Of a DNA stretch of 64,000 nucleotides, positions 28,001-36,638 are shown one piece after another. The translations under genes and the position numbers were made by a program. This DNA is from Roseovarius aestuarii. Its GTDB lineage: Bacteria; Pseudomonadota; Alphaproteobacteria; Rhodobacterales; Rhodobacteraceae. Position 1 is the stretch's first letter. Each line of letters begins with the position of its first letter. Below the pieces are notes generated by a model, which had not been told where the DNA came from, did no database searches, and worked only from the letters and a program-made list of their open reading frames with translations. The stretch covers positions 1 to 64,000 of the forward strand of contig JAPWHL010000002.1 in the NCBI GenBank assembly GCA_027214255.1. The letters run 5' to 3'.

Positions 28001-29547
28001 CGGGCCTGATCAAGCAATATGCGTGGGCTTTTCCGGCTTTCAAAAAGCCCAAGGGCGTGACAAACGCGTTTGACGTGGACCTTGGCGGATTGGCCGAGGA
28101 TGAAATGGATGCAATCCTTGATTTCGCCTTTGAACGGTATTTCGAGGATGCAGGCCTGTTTGGAACCATTGAAGACGCGCTGATGCGGACCGAGCAGCTC
28201 AAAGGCATCGGCGTGGATGAAATCGCCTGCCTGATCGATTATGGCATCGACGCTGACACCGTGCTGGAGGGGCTGAAACCTCTGGCTCAGGTGTTGCAAC
28301 GCGCCAATGCTCCGACGCAACTGGATGATGACGATTTCTCGCTCGCGGCGCAAATCGTGCGCCACGATGTGACCCACCTGCAATGCACCCCCAGCATGGC
28401 CCGTCTGATTGCCATGAACGACGAGGCCCGCACGGCGCTGGGGCGTGTAAAGCAGATGTTCGTGGGCGGCGAGGCCCTGCCGGGGGATCTGGTGGCTGAT
28501 CTGTCGCGCGCCACGCGGGCAGAAATTTTGAACATGTACGGTCCGACGGAAACAACCATCTGGTCGTCGGTTCAGCGGGTGTCATCCACGGCAAATGCGG
28601 AGAAAAACACTGTGTCCATCGGGGCACCTATCGCCAACACCTCTATGCATATTCTGGATGATGAAGGCGACGAACAGCCCATCGGTGTTCCCGGTACGTT
28701 GTGGATTGGTGGTGCGGGCGTGACGCCCGGCTATTGGCAACGCGAGACCCTGACTGCCGAGCGGTTCCGCGACATTCCGGGCCTTGATGGCCGCCTGTAT
28801 GACACGGGCGATCTGGCCGCTTGGAGGGCTGATGGTTCTCTGAGCTATATCGGGCGGGCCGACAACCAGATCAAAATTCGAGGCCAGCGCATTGAGTTGG
28901 GAGAGATTGAATCCTGCATGACAGACCACCCCGATGTTGCCGAGGCCGTTGTCACGGCGCGCACTGGCGCAAACGGCGATATCCGGCTGGCGGCCTATTA
29001 CACCGGGGCCAAGGTGGCCGAGGCGGGCTTGCGTGCCCATCTGGCCCAACACATGCCCGCTGCTATGGTGCCAACCTATCTGGTGTGGCTGGAGCGTTTT
29101 CCGCTGACCCCCAACAAGAAGATTGATCGCAATGCGCTGCCTGCGCCAGAAACGGCGCAGACGACTCCTGACGCAACCAATACCTCAACGACGACTCCGG
29201 CGGCCCTCAAGGAGGGAAGTACAGCCGGGCGCGTGGCCGATATCTGGCGCGCAATTCTGGGGGTGCAACAGATCGGCGCACGGGCCAATTTCTTTGATCT
29301 TGGCGGGCATTCCTTGCTTGCGGTACAGGCGCATCGAGATATTCGCGCCGCCTTGCCCGAAGTGCGGTTAACCATAACGGATATCTTCCGCTTTCCGGTG
29401 CTGGCTGATTTGGCTGCACATATTGACGCCCGGATGGGGGGCGCTGCTGTCTCTGCTGCCCCAACGCCGGACACAACCCTGCCTGACCGTGCGGCCACCA
29501 TGTCTAAACGCCGTGCCATGCGCGCCGGACGAGAGGCCAAGGTATGA
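25009..29547 (+). CDS. NRPS module: formyltransferase, degenerate C-like region, adenylation domain with inserted luciferase-like monooxygenase, PCP
   Basis: A 1512-residue protein. Residues 1-300 resemble formyltransferases, with the N91-x-H93 pair and D129 in the catalytic positions (INFHDGPLPEYAG, GGVDEGD). About 305-500 is a condensation-like remnant without HHxxxDG. The A domain starts near 510, has A3 YTSGSTGTPKG and A4 AFDISVLEL, and is interrupted at about 738-1100 by an FMN-dependent luciferase-like monooxygenase (WTPERHFHAFGG, NPSVTGAAVA, AEEWAVIDNL, THLLGQ) of the TIGR04020/MupA-Atu3671 kind. It resumes with A5 NMYGPTETT near 1180, A8 near 1285 and A10 NKKIDR near 1367. A PCP follows with DLGGHSLLA (Ser near 1434). 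With no active C domain it probably acts as a starter module that formylates and oxidises one amino acid. Confidence 0.9.
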   Translation: MSNFSCVLIGDETLTMSCGEMLIDRGVTLCAVATRDPEVQAWALAKGVPVVRRISDLADVAAQGFDWLLSIANLRIVPDAALALATRGAINFHDGPLPEYAGLNTPAWALINGEPRHGITWHHITGGVDEGDIILQRRFDIAPDETAHSLNARCYGEAMDSFGEVMTELASDAPARMKQDLRHRTYFARSDLPANGGFLDLTQPAQGIVNAVRGLDFAGYVNPLTTAKLSIGGQVVQVGRAALAQGQGAPGSVLSIGDALRVMARDTALDFSGLRDLAGRLVDVAALVEVGDVIALPEQTGDILASLAPSEDHWRGVLTSGTPLGIPLAHIGAGPAGMVQRQLDVPAGLAQSDMLARIAASALIGAGQTAGYVALQTHEVARVHEQAPDLVMPWVPLHAGSGANMAQALETAMKHRGFARDLMQRDPALLERIAPDFAISLSGQTVPDAAVTVLLDQGAVMMDGACLTSAAMDLIVARLNEALQGAPKAVPQSDRTALAKWNATQTPFDQALTIPRAFEAQVAKTPDAAAITFEAETLSYAQLNARANAVAFALQQAGVGPGHNVGLCLRRSLDLVIGALAILKAGGAYVPLDPDYPADRVQHCLSDSAAPVVLTSRALVDSLPDTRAETILIDDISDTRADNIDGGAGPGDLAYLIYTSGSTGTPKGVMVTHSNVSNFFTGMDAYIDSSKGQVWMAVTSLAFDISVLELFYTLARGFQVVISGDENRAAVSGTSMAVSDRGMDFGLYYWGNDGGAGAKKYELLLEGARFADANGFTALWTPERHFHAFGGPYPNPSVTGAAVAAVAPGLSVRAGSCVAPLHHPARIAEEWAVIDNLTNGKAGIAFASGWQPDDFILRPENTPPKNKPAMYEALNTVRALWRGEEVAFATAAGGEYAVQTQPRPVSRELTVWVTTAGNPETWREAGELGANVLTHLLGQTIDEVAGKIEIYHAALRQAGHDPVDFKVTMMLHTYLAPTRDAARDIAREPMKDYLRSAAGLIKQYAWAFPAFKKPKGVTNAFDVDLGGLAEDEMDAILDFAFERYFEDAGLFGTIEDALMRTEQLKGIGVDEIACLIDYGIDADTVLEGLKPLAQVLQRANAPTQLDDDDFSLAAQIVRHDVTHLQCTPSMARLIAMNDEARTALGRVKQMFVGGEALPGDLVADLSRATRAEILNMYGPTETTIWSSVQRVSSTANAEKNTVSIGAPIANTSMHILDDEGDEQPIGVPGTLWIGGAGVTPGYWQRETLTAERFRDIPGLDGRLYDTGDLAAWRADGSLSYIGRADNQIKIRGQRIELGEIESCMTDHPDVAEAVVTARTGANGDIRLAAYYTGAKVAEAGLRAHLAQHMPAAMVPTYLVWLERFPLTPNKKIDRNALPAPETAQTTPDATNTSTTTPAALKEGSTAGRVADIWRAILGVQQIGARANFFDLGGHSLLAVQAHRDIRAALPEVRLTITDIFRFPVLADLAAHIDARMGGAAVSAAPTPDTTLPDRAATMSKRRAMRAGREAKV

Positions 29548-30287
29548 TCGCTGCCACCCCAAGCAAACAACAGATGGCACCCGCTGGGCGTGACCCTATG
29601 GCCCTGCAATTGAATGCTTTCAGCGCAATGTTTCCGGCGGATGTCACCGTGCGGCTCAGCGATCCGCGTGAGACGCATCCCGCCCCTTGGCCGACCGAGG
29701 CAGGGGCGATTCCACGCGCCGGACCTAAACGGCAGGCAGAATTTGCCGCTGGGCGGGCTGCGATACGGCGGGCAATGCAGGCAATGGGCCATGCGCCCAA
29801 GGCGGTGGATGTCGGGCCGGACCGTGCGCCAATATGGCCGAATGGCATGATCGGTAGCCTGTCGCATTGTGATCGCCTGTGTATCGCGGCTCTGGGCCAC
29901 TCGGATCGCCTGCGCTCCATTGGTGTGGATGTCGAAGAGGACATCGCCCTGTCGCATGACCTGATTCCAGAAATATGTTCGCTGGCGGAACGTGCGTGGT
30001 TATCGTCCCAGCCCGAGGGGCAACGCGGCCAATTGGCCAAATTGATTTTTTGCGCCAAGGAATGCGCCTATAAATGTCAGTATCCCGTCTCTCAAACCTT
30101 GTTTGATTTTGATACGTTAGAGATCACACCTGATCTGGATACCGGACAATTCGAAGCGACGTTCACCCGCGATATCCAGTGTTTTACCGCTGGCACGTGT
30201 TTGCCCGGTCGATTTGCCACGCACGAGGGCCTGATCGCCTGTGGTATGGTTCTGGCACGTAGCCCGCGTTGGGGGCTGAACGGATAG
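29544..30287 (+). CDS. 4'-phosphopantetheinyl transferase (EntD-like)
   Basis: A 247-residue Sfp/EntD-type transferase. Characteristic parts are GSLSHCDRLCIAAL near residue 105, GVDVEE near 127 (metal ligands) and FCAKECAYKCQYP near 172 (catalytic K-E). It should convert the ACP of the PKS and the PCP of the NRPS from apo to holo forms. It overlaps the NRPS stop by four bases (ATGA), so the activating enzyme is made together with its substrates, which supports these genes being functional. Confidence 0.9.
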   Translation: MIAATPSKQQMAPAGRDPMALQLNAFSAMFPADVTVRLSDPRETHPAPWPTEAGAIPRAGPKRQAEFAAGRAAIRRAMQAMGHAPKAVDVGPDRAPIWPNGMIGSLSHCDRLCIAALGHSDRLRSIGVDVEEDIALSHDLIPEICSLAERAWLSSQPEGQRGQLAKLIFCAKECAYKCQYPVSQTLFDFDTLEITPDLDTGQFEATFTRDIQCFTAGTCLPGRFATHEGLIACGMVLARSPRWGLNG

Positions 30288-30349
30288 CCAAGCCGCACGG
30301 GATCAGGTCCGAAAGGCGCCGAATTGTCTGAGAATATAGGTTAGGTTTA

Positions 30350-31297
30350 GTGCCCAAGCGTATGACGTTAATTGCTATTATAGTTTTCATCGCTGTTGTC
30401 CTGACAGCCCTGGCAGTGGCCCTGCGATCCAAGGGCCTGTCAGACGATACCGTTGCTGCACTTTATGAGGTGCCGCTGCCCGCACCTGAGAGCGCGATAA
30501 GTGTTTTTCATTTGGGGCATTCATTGGTCGGGCGTGACATGCCGGCGATGTTGGCACAACTGGCCCCGACGGGGCATCGCTATGACAGCCAACTGGGCTG
30601 GGGGACGTCTCTGCGCGAGCATTGGGAACCGGATGTGGCGATCAATGGCTTTGAATCAGAAAATAACCACCCGCGTTACCGTGATGCGCGCTCGGCTATT
30701 TCTTCGGGCGATTATGATGCGGTGGTCCTGACCGAGATGGTCGAGATCAAGGACGCGATCCGGTATCACGATAGCGCCAAGTACCTTGGCAAATGGGCAA
30801 AACTGGCGCGCACGGCCAATCCGGCGCCGCGCGTCTATCTATATGAGACATGGCATCGTCTGGATGATGCGCAGGGTTGGATGACCCGCCTGCAAGAGGA
30901 TCTGCCCAGCCAGTGGGAGGCCCGCATTCTGCTGCCCAATCTCAGCGCGGACGCCCCGCCGATTTATGTTATTCCGGCCGGACAAGTGATGGCGCAGCTC
31001 GTACGCGAGGTAGAGGCCACAGGTGGTATCGGCCCGATGAAAACCCGCGAAGACCTGTTTCAGCGCGGCGCGGATGGTACGCTGGATACGATTCATATCA
31101 ATGATCTGGGGGCCTATCTGGTCGCTCTGACGCATTACGCGGTGCTTTATGGCCGCTCGCCCGAAGGCTTGCCATATGAGTTAGCGCGCGCGGATGGCCG
31201 GGCGGCCAACAGTCCGGGCGCAGATTTGGCTGCGCTGATGCAGCGCGTTGTGTGGCAAGTGGTAACGATCTATCCGAAAACAGGAGTGGCCCTATGA
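30350..31297 (+). CDS. Membrane-anchored SGNH-hydrolase-like protein
   Basis: A 315-residue protein with one N-terminal transmembrane segment (LIAIIVFIAVVLTALAVAL) and a periplasmic part that begins SVFHLGHSLVGRDMPAML, a GNSLT-like serine block near residue 57. VVLTEM and DTIHINDLGAYLVALTHYA (D..H block) occupy later SGNH positions. It could be an esterase or acyltransferase acting on the polysaccharide or on the assembly-line product; the substrate is unknown. The GTG at 30350 is used; an ATG at 30362 is an alternative with an equally weak ribosome site. It follows the PPTase by 62 bases and overlaps the next gene by four. Confidence 0.6.
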   Translation: MPKRMTLIAIIVFIAVVLTALAVALRSKGLSDDTVAALYEVPLPAPESAISVFHLGHSLVGRDMPAMLAQLAPTGHRYDSQLGWGTSLREHWEPDVAINGFESENNHPRYRDARSAISSGDYDAVVLTEMVEIKDAIRYHDSAKYLGKWAKLARTANPAPRVYLYETWHRLDDAQGWMTRLQEDLPSQWEARILLPNLSADAPPIYVIPAGQVMAQLVREVEATGGIGPMKTREDLFQRGADGTLDTIHINDLGAYLVALTHYAVLYGRSPEGLPYELARADGRAANSPGADLAALMQRVVWQVVTIYPKTGVAL

Positions 31298-32985
31298 TCC
31301 GGCGCGTACTCAAAATATGCGCCGCCGCACTGGCGCTGGCTTGCGTGTTTGGTGCTTCGGCCAGCGCCAAAGACAAACCGCCGCTGGCGATTGGTTTGGC
31401 CCCGGTCAAGGACTGGAGCGTGCAACAGCCGTTTTTGGATGTGATGAAAACCGCGCGGCGCTGGATCGGGCATCGTCCGGGCCAATGGGGCGGACGCGAC
31501 TTTGACCGGCTGGAAGAGGCGGGCCTTCTGGACGCGCAGGGCTGGCCGACAAGCGTGCCCGGTGATCTGAATGCGATTGGCACCGTCATTTTGACCGATC
31601 TGCCGGCCCAAGCGACCGCCTTGGCCGGGCGGTATCGACTGACGTTTGACGGAGATGGCATCGTCGAGGTTGCCGGGCGTGCGACGAACAAGCGGTATCA
31701 GGACAACATGGTGATGTTTGATTTCACGCCCGGCCAAGGCCCGGTCGAGATCCGAATTCAACGCAGTGATCCGCGCAATACCGGGGATTACGTGCGCAAC
31801 ATTCGCGTCGTGCACACGGAGCACGCCGCCGCGCTGGATGCAGGCGCGGTGTTTCGCCCGGATTTCTTATCCATGTTGGATGGGTTCGAATTACTACGTT
31901 TCATGGATTGGATGAACACCAACAATTCTGATGCGCAGCAATGGGAGCGACGCGCGCGGGTGTCAGATTTTTCTTATACCCGCCACGGTGTGCCATTGGA
32001 GGTGATGCTGGAACTGGCCGCGCGAGTTGGGGCGGATGCGTGGTTTAACATGCCACATCTGGCCGGAGACGACTATGTCCGCGCCTTTGCCCAAGCCACG
32101 CGCGCCGGGCTGAAGCCGGATCAACGTGTCTATGTGGAATATTCGAACGAGGTGTGGAATTGGCAGTTTGAACAGGCCAGATGGGCGGATGCACAGGGTC
32201 AAGAGTTGTGGGGAATCGAACATCGCGGTGCTCAGTTCTATGGGCTGCGGGCCGCGGAGGTCGCCAATATCTGGGCAGAAGAGTTCGCGGATGCACGCGC
32301 GCAATTGACCACCGTGATTGCCACGCAAACCGGCTGGCTGGGGTTAGAGAAAGATATGTTGACCGCACCGTTGGCCGTGGCAGACGGGTTTGCGCCACCC
32401 AAGGACAGTTTTGATGCCTATGCCATCACCGGATATTTTGGCCATGCCTTGGGTACGGACAAACGCCGCGCGCTGATTGGTGGTTGGCTGCAAGACAGCG
32501 AAACGGCGGCAGAGCTGGGCGCGCGCGCCGCAGGCCTTAATGGGGAGGCGCTTGACGTCTATGTCGGCGCGCATCGGTTCGATCTTGCTGTCAATCTGGC
32601 CGCCGAAGAGCTGCGAAATGGTGCGCAGTCCGGCGATTCCAACGATACGGTCCATGATTTATTGACCCGCATTTTCCCCTATCATGTGGAGGTTGCGGCG
32701 CAACACGGGCTGGATTTGATCATGTATGAGGGCGGCACCCATGTCGTCGGGATTGGCGCGCAATTGGATGATGACGCTTTGGCGGAGTTTTTCACCCACC
32801 TGAATTACACTCCGCAAATGGCCGCGCTTTATGCCGAGTTGATGGACGGCTGGGCCGCGCTTGGAGTCGGGCCGTTCAACGTCTTTACAGATATCCAAAC
32901 TCCCAGCAAATGGGGCAGCTGGGGGGCGCAGCGCTGGCCCGGCGATGACAACCCGCGCTGGCGGGCAATCGAGAGCCGCAAGTGA
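31294..32985 (+). CDS. Secreted glycoside-hydrolase-like protein of the polysaccharide locus
   Basis: A 563-residue exported protein with a signal peptide of about 24 residues (ICAAALALACVFGASASA). The centre contains LMFRPDFL-type sequence followed by RFMDWMNTN, WFNMPHLAGDDYVRAFA and VYVEYSNEVWNWQFEQA; the NEVWN segment recalls the acid/base region of TIM-barrel glycosidases. YEGGTHVVG near the C-terminus may carry the second catalytic acid. The ATG at 31294 has AGGAG seven bases upstream and sits inside the previous stop; the open frame back to 31252 is not needed. It might trim or bind the exopolysaccharide outside the cytoplasm. Family identity is only tentative. Confidence 0.55.
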   Translation: MIRRVLKICAAALALACVFGASASAKDKPPLAIGLAPVKDWSVQQPFLDVMKTARRWIGHRPGQWGGRDFDRLEEAGLLDAQGWPTSVPGDLNAIGTVILTDLPAQATALAGRYRLTFDGDGIVEVAGRATNKRYQDNMVMFDFTPGQGPVEIRIQRSDPRNTGDYVRNIRVVHTEHAAALDAGAVFRPDFLSMLDGFELLRFMDWMNTNNSDAQQWERRARVSDFSYTRHGVPLEVMLELAARVGADAWFNMPHLAGDDYVRAFAQATRAGLKPDQRVYVEYSNEVWNWQFEQARWADAQGQELWGIEHRGAQFYGLRAAEVANIWAEEFADARAQLTTVIATQTGWLGLEKDMLTAPLAVADGFAPPKDSFDAYAITGYFGHALGTDKRRALIGGWLQDSETAAELGARAAGLNGEALDVYVGAHRFDLAVNLAAEELRNGAQSGDSNDTVHDLLTRIFPYHVEVAAQHGLDLIMYEGGTHVVGIGAQLDDDALAEFFTHLNYTPQMAALYAELMDGWAALGVGPFNVFTDIQTPSKWGSWGAQRWPGDDNPRWRAIESRK

Positions 32986-33794
32986 GTCGCGCAGCCTCGA
33001 TCATCCTTCCGGCCCATAACGAGGCCGGATATCTGGGCGATTGCCTGAACGCACTGTTTGTCGGCGGTATAGGGCAGGCCGAAGTGATCGTGGTTGCGAA
33101 CGGGTGCAATGACAACACGGCCGACATCGCCCGCAGCTTTATGGCGCGCCATCCCACATTGCGGGTGATTGATACACCAACAGGGGGCAAGCCCAATGCC
33201 CTACGGATGGGGGACGCGGCTGCGCAGCATGATACGCGTATCTATCTGGATGCAGATGTGATCGTTGCGCCCGGTTTGATCCCGGCACTTATCGCGGTTC
33301 TGTCGGTTGACGCACCACGCTATGCCAGTGGAACGCCGCAGGTCATGCACGCGCGTAGTGCAATCACGCGCGCCTATGCACGGCTGTGGTGCACCTTGCC
33401 GTTTATGGACAGTGGCGCACCGGGATTTGGCCTGTTTGCGATGAACGGCTCGGGGCGGGCACGGTGGGGCGCGTGGCCCGATATCATCTCGGACGACACG
33501 TTTGCGAGGCTCCATTTCACACCGAGCGAACGTGTTCAATTATCCCAGACCTATGGCTGGCCGATGGTTGAGGGCTGGCGCAATCTGGTGAAGGTGCGCC
33601 GTCGTCAGGACAAGGGTGTGGCGGAAATCGCGGGACTCTATCCGGGCCTGCTGCGCAATGAAGCCAAGCAGCCCTTGGGCGCGGGCGGCGTGGTGCGCCG
33701 TGCGCTGCGCGATCCAGTTGGATTTTGCGTTTATGCGGCGGTGTCTCTGGCCGTAAAACTGCCGGGGCAGGGCGGTTGGACGCGGGGGCGTTGA
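32982..33794 (+). CDS. GT2-family glycosyltransferase
   Basis: A 270-residue GT-A transferase. ASIILPAHNEAGYLGDCLNAL opens the domain, followed by VIVVANGCNDNTADIA, GGKPNALRMGD, YLDADV (DxD) and ISDDTFARL. The C-terminus has a hydrophobic stretch. It starts at GTG (32982) within the previous gene's TGA and is the last gene of the plus-strand operon that began with the PKS. It ends four bases before the convergent GT4 gene. The donor sugar is not evident. Confidence 0.8.
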   Translation: MSRAASIILPAHNEAGYLGDCLNALFVGGIGQAEVIVVANGCNDNTADIARSFMARHPTLRVIDTPTGGKPNALRMGDAAAQHDTRIYLDADVIVAPGLIPALIAVLSVDAPRYASGTPQVMHARSAITRAYARLWCTLPFMDSGAPGFGLFAMNGSGRARWGAWPDIISDDTFARLHFTPSERVQLSQTYGWPMVEGWRNLVKVRRRQDKGVAEIAGLYPGLLRNEAKQPLGAGGVVRRALRDPVGFCVYAAVSLAVKLPGQGGWTRGR

Positions 33795-33798
33795 CCCG

Positions 33799-35010
33799 TC
33801 AACGGTCTGCTATCGCGGCACGGATATGACCGGCCAGTTTGCTGGCTTCAACATCCACATCGTGGCGTTGCAACACGCGTTTGCGCGCTGCTGCGCCCAT
33901 CGCAACACGGGCATCGTGCGGCAGGCAGGCCAACCGCGAGACGGCCGTTGCCAGCGCTGCATCATCGCCCGCAGGCACCAGCCAGCCGGTCACACCGTCC
34001 TGAACCAGTTCAGGCGTGCCTGCGATATAGGTTGCGATCACCGGGCGGGCTGCGGCCATGGCTTCCATCACGACCATTGGAAGGCCTTCGGCAAAGCTGG
34101 GCATGATCAACGCATGGGACGCGGCCAGTTGCGTGCGTACGCCCGCCTCGTCCAGCCAGCCGGTGAAGGTGACGTTTTCGGCAAGACCTGCCTGCGTAAT
34201 ACCGTCCTCCAATACGCCGCGCAAAGGGCCGTCACCTATCAGGGTCAGGTGCACGTCAGGATAATCCGCGACCAACCGCTTTAGGGCCGGTATCAACACC
34301 ATCTGCCCTTTTTGTTCAACAAAGCGGCCTATCGCGACCAGTCTCAGGCCATCTTTTGGCATCGGGGCAGGATCATCAAACCGTGCGGGTTCAATGCCGC
34401 AATGCACCTGCTTGATCCGCCCCCAGACGTCATGCCCGACAAGCCTGCTGAGTTGCGAGCGGCCAAAGCTGCTGATAGCAACGGTAAACGCACTGTTCTG
34501 GATTTTTTGCCTCAGGCCAAGCGCACGCGGGGCGTCAAATTCTTCGGGACCGTGCACGGTGAAACTATAGCCCGGTCCCCCCAGCGCATGCGCCAACATG
34601 GCAACCGTCGCGGCATTGGTGCCAAAATGCGCGTGGCAATGTTGGATGCCTTGGGCGTCGCATTGGCGCGTGACATGCGCGGCCTCGGCCAGATAGATCA
34701 AATGACGCAAACGCCCAGACTCGGACCGCGCGCCACAAGACCACGCCAAACGCAAGGCGGTCAGCGTACGCCCCGGTTGGCAGATCACGCGCCGCGCCAG
34801 ATCGCCCAGAAGCCCAAGCGCGCCTGCGCGCAGGACATAGGTTGTGCGCGCGGCTTCGGCCTGATCACCGGCGTCGATCAAAGGCACATCAGCTGCGCGC
34901 ATGGCCAAACGGGTGATGTCAAATCCCTGCCGTTCCAATGCCTGCAACTCGCGGCGGATGAAGCTGTGCGAGGGTTGCGGATAGGTGTTCAGGATATAGG
35001 CAATCTTCAC
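33799..35010 (-). CDS. GT4-family glycosyltransferase
   Basis: A 403-residue GT-B transferase. IAYILNTYPQPSHSFIRREL is the typical start of exopolysaccharide GT4 enzymes, HCHAHFGTNAA and FTVHGPEEFD lie in the acceptor half, and AIGRFVEQKGQ, LTLIGDGPLR and MPSFAEGLPMVVMEAMA (the E-x7-E donor site) in the C-terminal half. Translation starts at GTG (35008-35010). It is transcribed alone on the minus strand, convergent with the PKS-containing operon. It likely transfers a hexose to the repeat unit. Confidence 0.9.
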   Translation of the reverse strand: MKIAYILNTYPQPSHSFIRRELQALERQGFDITRLAMRAADVPLIDAGDQAEAARTTYVLRAGALGLLGDLARRVICQPGRTLTALRLAWSCGARSESGRLRHLIYLAEAAHVTRQCDAQGIQHCHAHFGTNAATVAMLAHALGGPGYSFTVHGPEEFDAPRALGLRQKIQNSAFTVAISSFGRSQLSRLVGHDVWGRIKQVHCGIEPARFDDPAPMPKDGLRLVAIGRFVEQKGQMVLIPALKRLVADYPDVHLTLIGDGPLRGVLEDGITQAGLAENVTFTGWLDEAGVRTQLAASHALIMPSFAEGLPMVVMEAMAAARPVIATYIAGTPELVQDGVTGWLVPAGDDAALATAVSRLACLPHDARVAMGAAARKRVLQRHDVDVEASKLAGHIRAAIADR

Positions 35011-35215
35011 GAAGGGCGGCCCCGGTTAGCAATATGTGCCGCGAATTTATGCGCCCCTCACATCGGGGGAAACCCCCGACGGGATATGATGCCTATTTGG
35101 TCAGTTTCGGTTGCAAACGCGCATCCTTTTGTGCGGAATTGCACAGGTTGCAGTTGCTTGATTGACCGCTGCGCTGCCGCAAAATAACTAGGCTCAAAAG
35201 GTGGTGCGAACCCAT

Positions 35216-36577
35216 ATGAAACGAATGGCCCAAGCATTTCAAGGCAACCGCCTGACCGCGCGCATTTTGCGAAGCGCCTCTTGGGTGATGGTCGGGTACG
35301 GTGGGGCACAGGCGATCCGGCTCGCGTCGAACCTTATCCTGACGCGGTTGCTGTTTCCCGAGGCCTTCGGCCTGATGACACTGGTAACGGTGATCACCGT
35401 TGGCTTGATGATGTTTTCGGATGTCGGCATCGGGCCTTCCATCAGTCAAAGCAAGCGAGGGGACGATCCTGATTTCCTGAACACCGCATGGACGATTCAG
35501 GTGATGCGGGGTCTAACCCTTTGGGGGATCACATTGATTTTGGCGCTGCCAATGGCCAAACTCTATGATCAGCCGGATTTGGCAACCTATCTGCCAATTG
35601 CGGGGTTTGCCTTGGTGATTGCGGGCTTCTTGCCGACGCGCATTGAAACAGCACATCGTCACCTGATGTTCGGCCGCCTGACCATGTTGGATTTGCTCAG
35701 CCAGTTTATTGGCGTCGTGGTTATGATCATACTGGCATATCTGACGCGTTCGGTTATGGCGTTGGTGGTGGGCAGTTTACTGGGCGTTTTTTTTAAGCTG
35801 ATCCTGACCTCGATCTATCTGCCGGGCGCGCGCAATCGGTTCCGGTTGGAACGGGAGGCACTGCACGAACAGGTGCATTTCGGCAAATGGATTTTCCTGA
35901 GCACGGCGTTTGCCTTTGTGAGCATTCAGGGTGACAAGGCCATTTTGGGAAAACTTCTGCCGTTGTCGACGCTGGGCATCTACAATATCGGGTTCTTTCT
36001 GGCCAGTTTCCCTGTGATGCTTGGCACGTCAGTAACGCAGAACCTGATGATCCCGATCTATCGCGACCGCCCGCCCGGGGAAAGCCACAGCAATCGTAAA
36101 CGGTTGCGGAAAATGCGCTTCTTGCTGACGGGTGGTATCTTTACGTTGCTGGCAATCATGGCTTTGGCCGGGCCTTGGATCGTCACGGCACTTTATGATG
36201 CACGCTATGAGCCTGCGGGGGCGATTCTGGTGATCCTGTCTTGCGCCTTTCTGCCCCAAGCCATCGGGTTAAGCTATGATCGGGCGGCCCTTGCCGCGGG
36301 GGATTCACGCGGCGCTTTTGTGTATTCAGGGCTGAGATCTGTTGCGCAGATGGGTCTGCTGACGCTTGGATTTAGCATGTTTGGATTGGTCGGAGGATTG
36401 GTGGCGATGGGGATCGCATTGGTACTGGTCTATCCGGTTCTGGTGCGGCTGGCATGCCGCCATTCGGCGTGGGATCCGTTGCATGACGTCGTTTACGGCG
36501 CATTGGCCTTTGCGCTTTGTGCGCTGGCACTTTGGCTGCACAGTGATGCACTGGGCGCTTTGACGGCCATCAGTTAA
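35216..36577 (+). CDS. Wzx-like polysaccharide flippase
   Basis: A 453-residue integral membrane protein of the MOP/polysaccharide transporter family, with about 12 to 14 hydrophobic segments. Signature parts include SASWVMVGYGGAQAIRLASN, ILTRLLFPEAFGLM, DVGIGPSISQ and GDKAILGKLLPLSTLGIYNI. It should move undecaprenyl-linked repeat units across the inner membrane. The ATG at 35216 is chosen because AAGGTGG lies about ten bases upstream; GTG codons at 35201 and 35204 are in frame. With the Wzy-like and Wzz-like proteins it completes a Wzx/Wzy-dependent export set. Confidence 0.85.
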   Translation: MKRMAQAFQGNRLTARILRSASWVMVGYGGAQAIRLASNLILTRLLFPEAFGLMTLVTVITVGLMMFSDVGIGPSISQSKRGDDPDFLNTAWTIQVMRGLTLWGITLILALPMAKLYDQPDLATYLPIAGFALVIAGFLPTRIETAHRHLMFGRLTMLDLLSQFIGVVVMIILAYLTRSVMALVVGSLLGVFFKLILTSIYLPGARNRFRLEREALHEQVHFGKWIFLSTAFAFVSIQGDKAILGKLLPLSTLGIYNIGFFLASFPVMLGTSVTQNLMIPIYRDRPPGESHSNRKRLRKMRFLLTGGIFTLLAIMALAGPWIVTALYDARYEPAGAILVILSCAFLPQAIGLSYDRAALAAGDSRGAFVYSGLRSVAQMGLLTLGFSMFGLVGGLVAMGIALVLVYPVLVRLACRHSAWDPLHDVVYGALAFALCALALWLHSDALGALTAIS

Positions 36578-36638
36578 ACACACGTAGAGGTCGCGCATAA
36601 TAAGGGCGCAAACCGTGTTGAACGCGGTGGGCTGGGCC

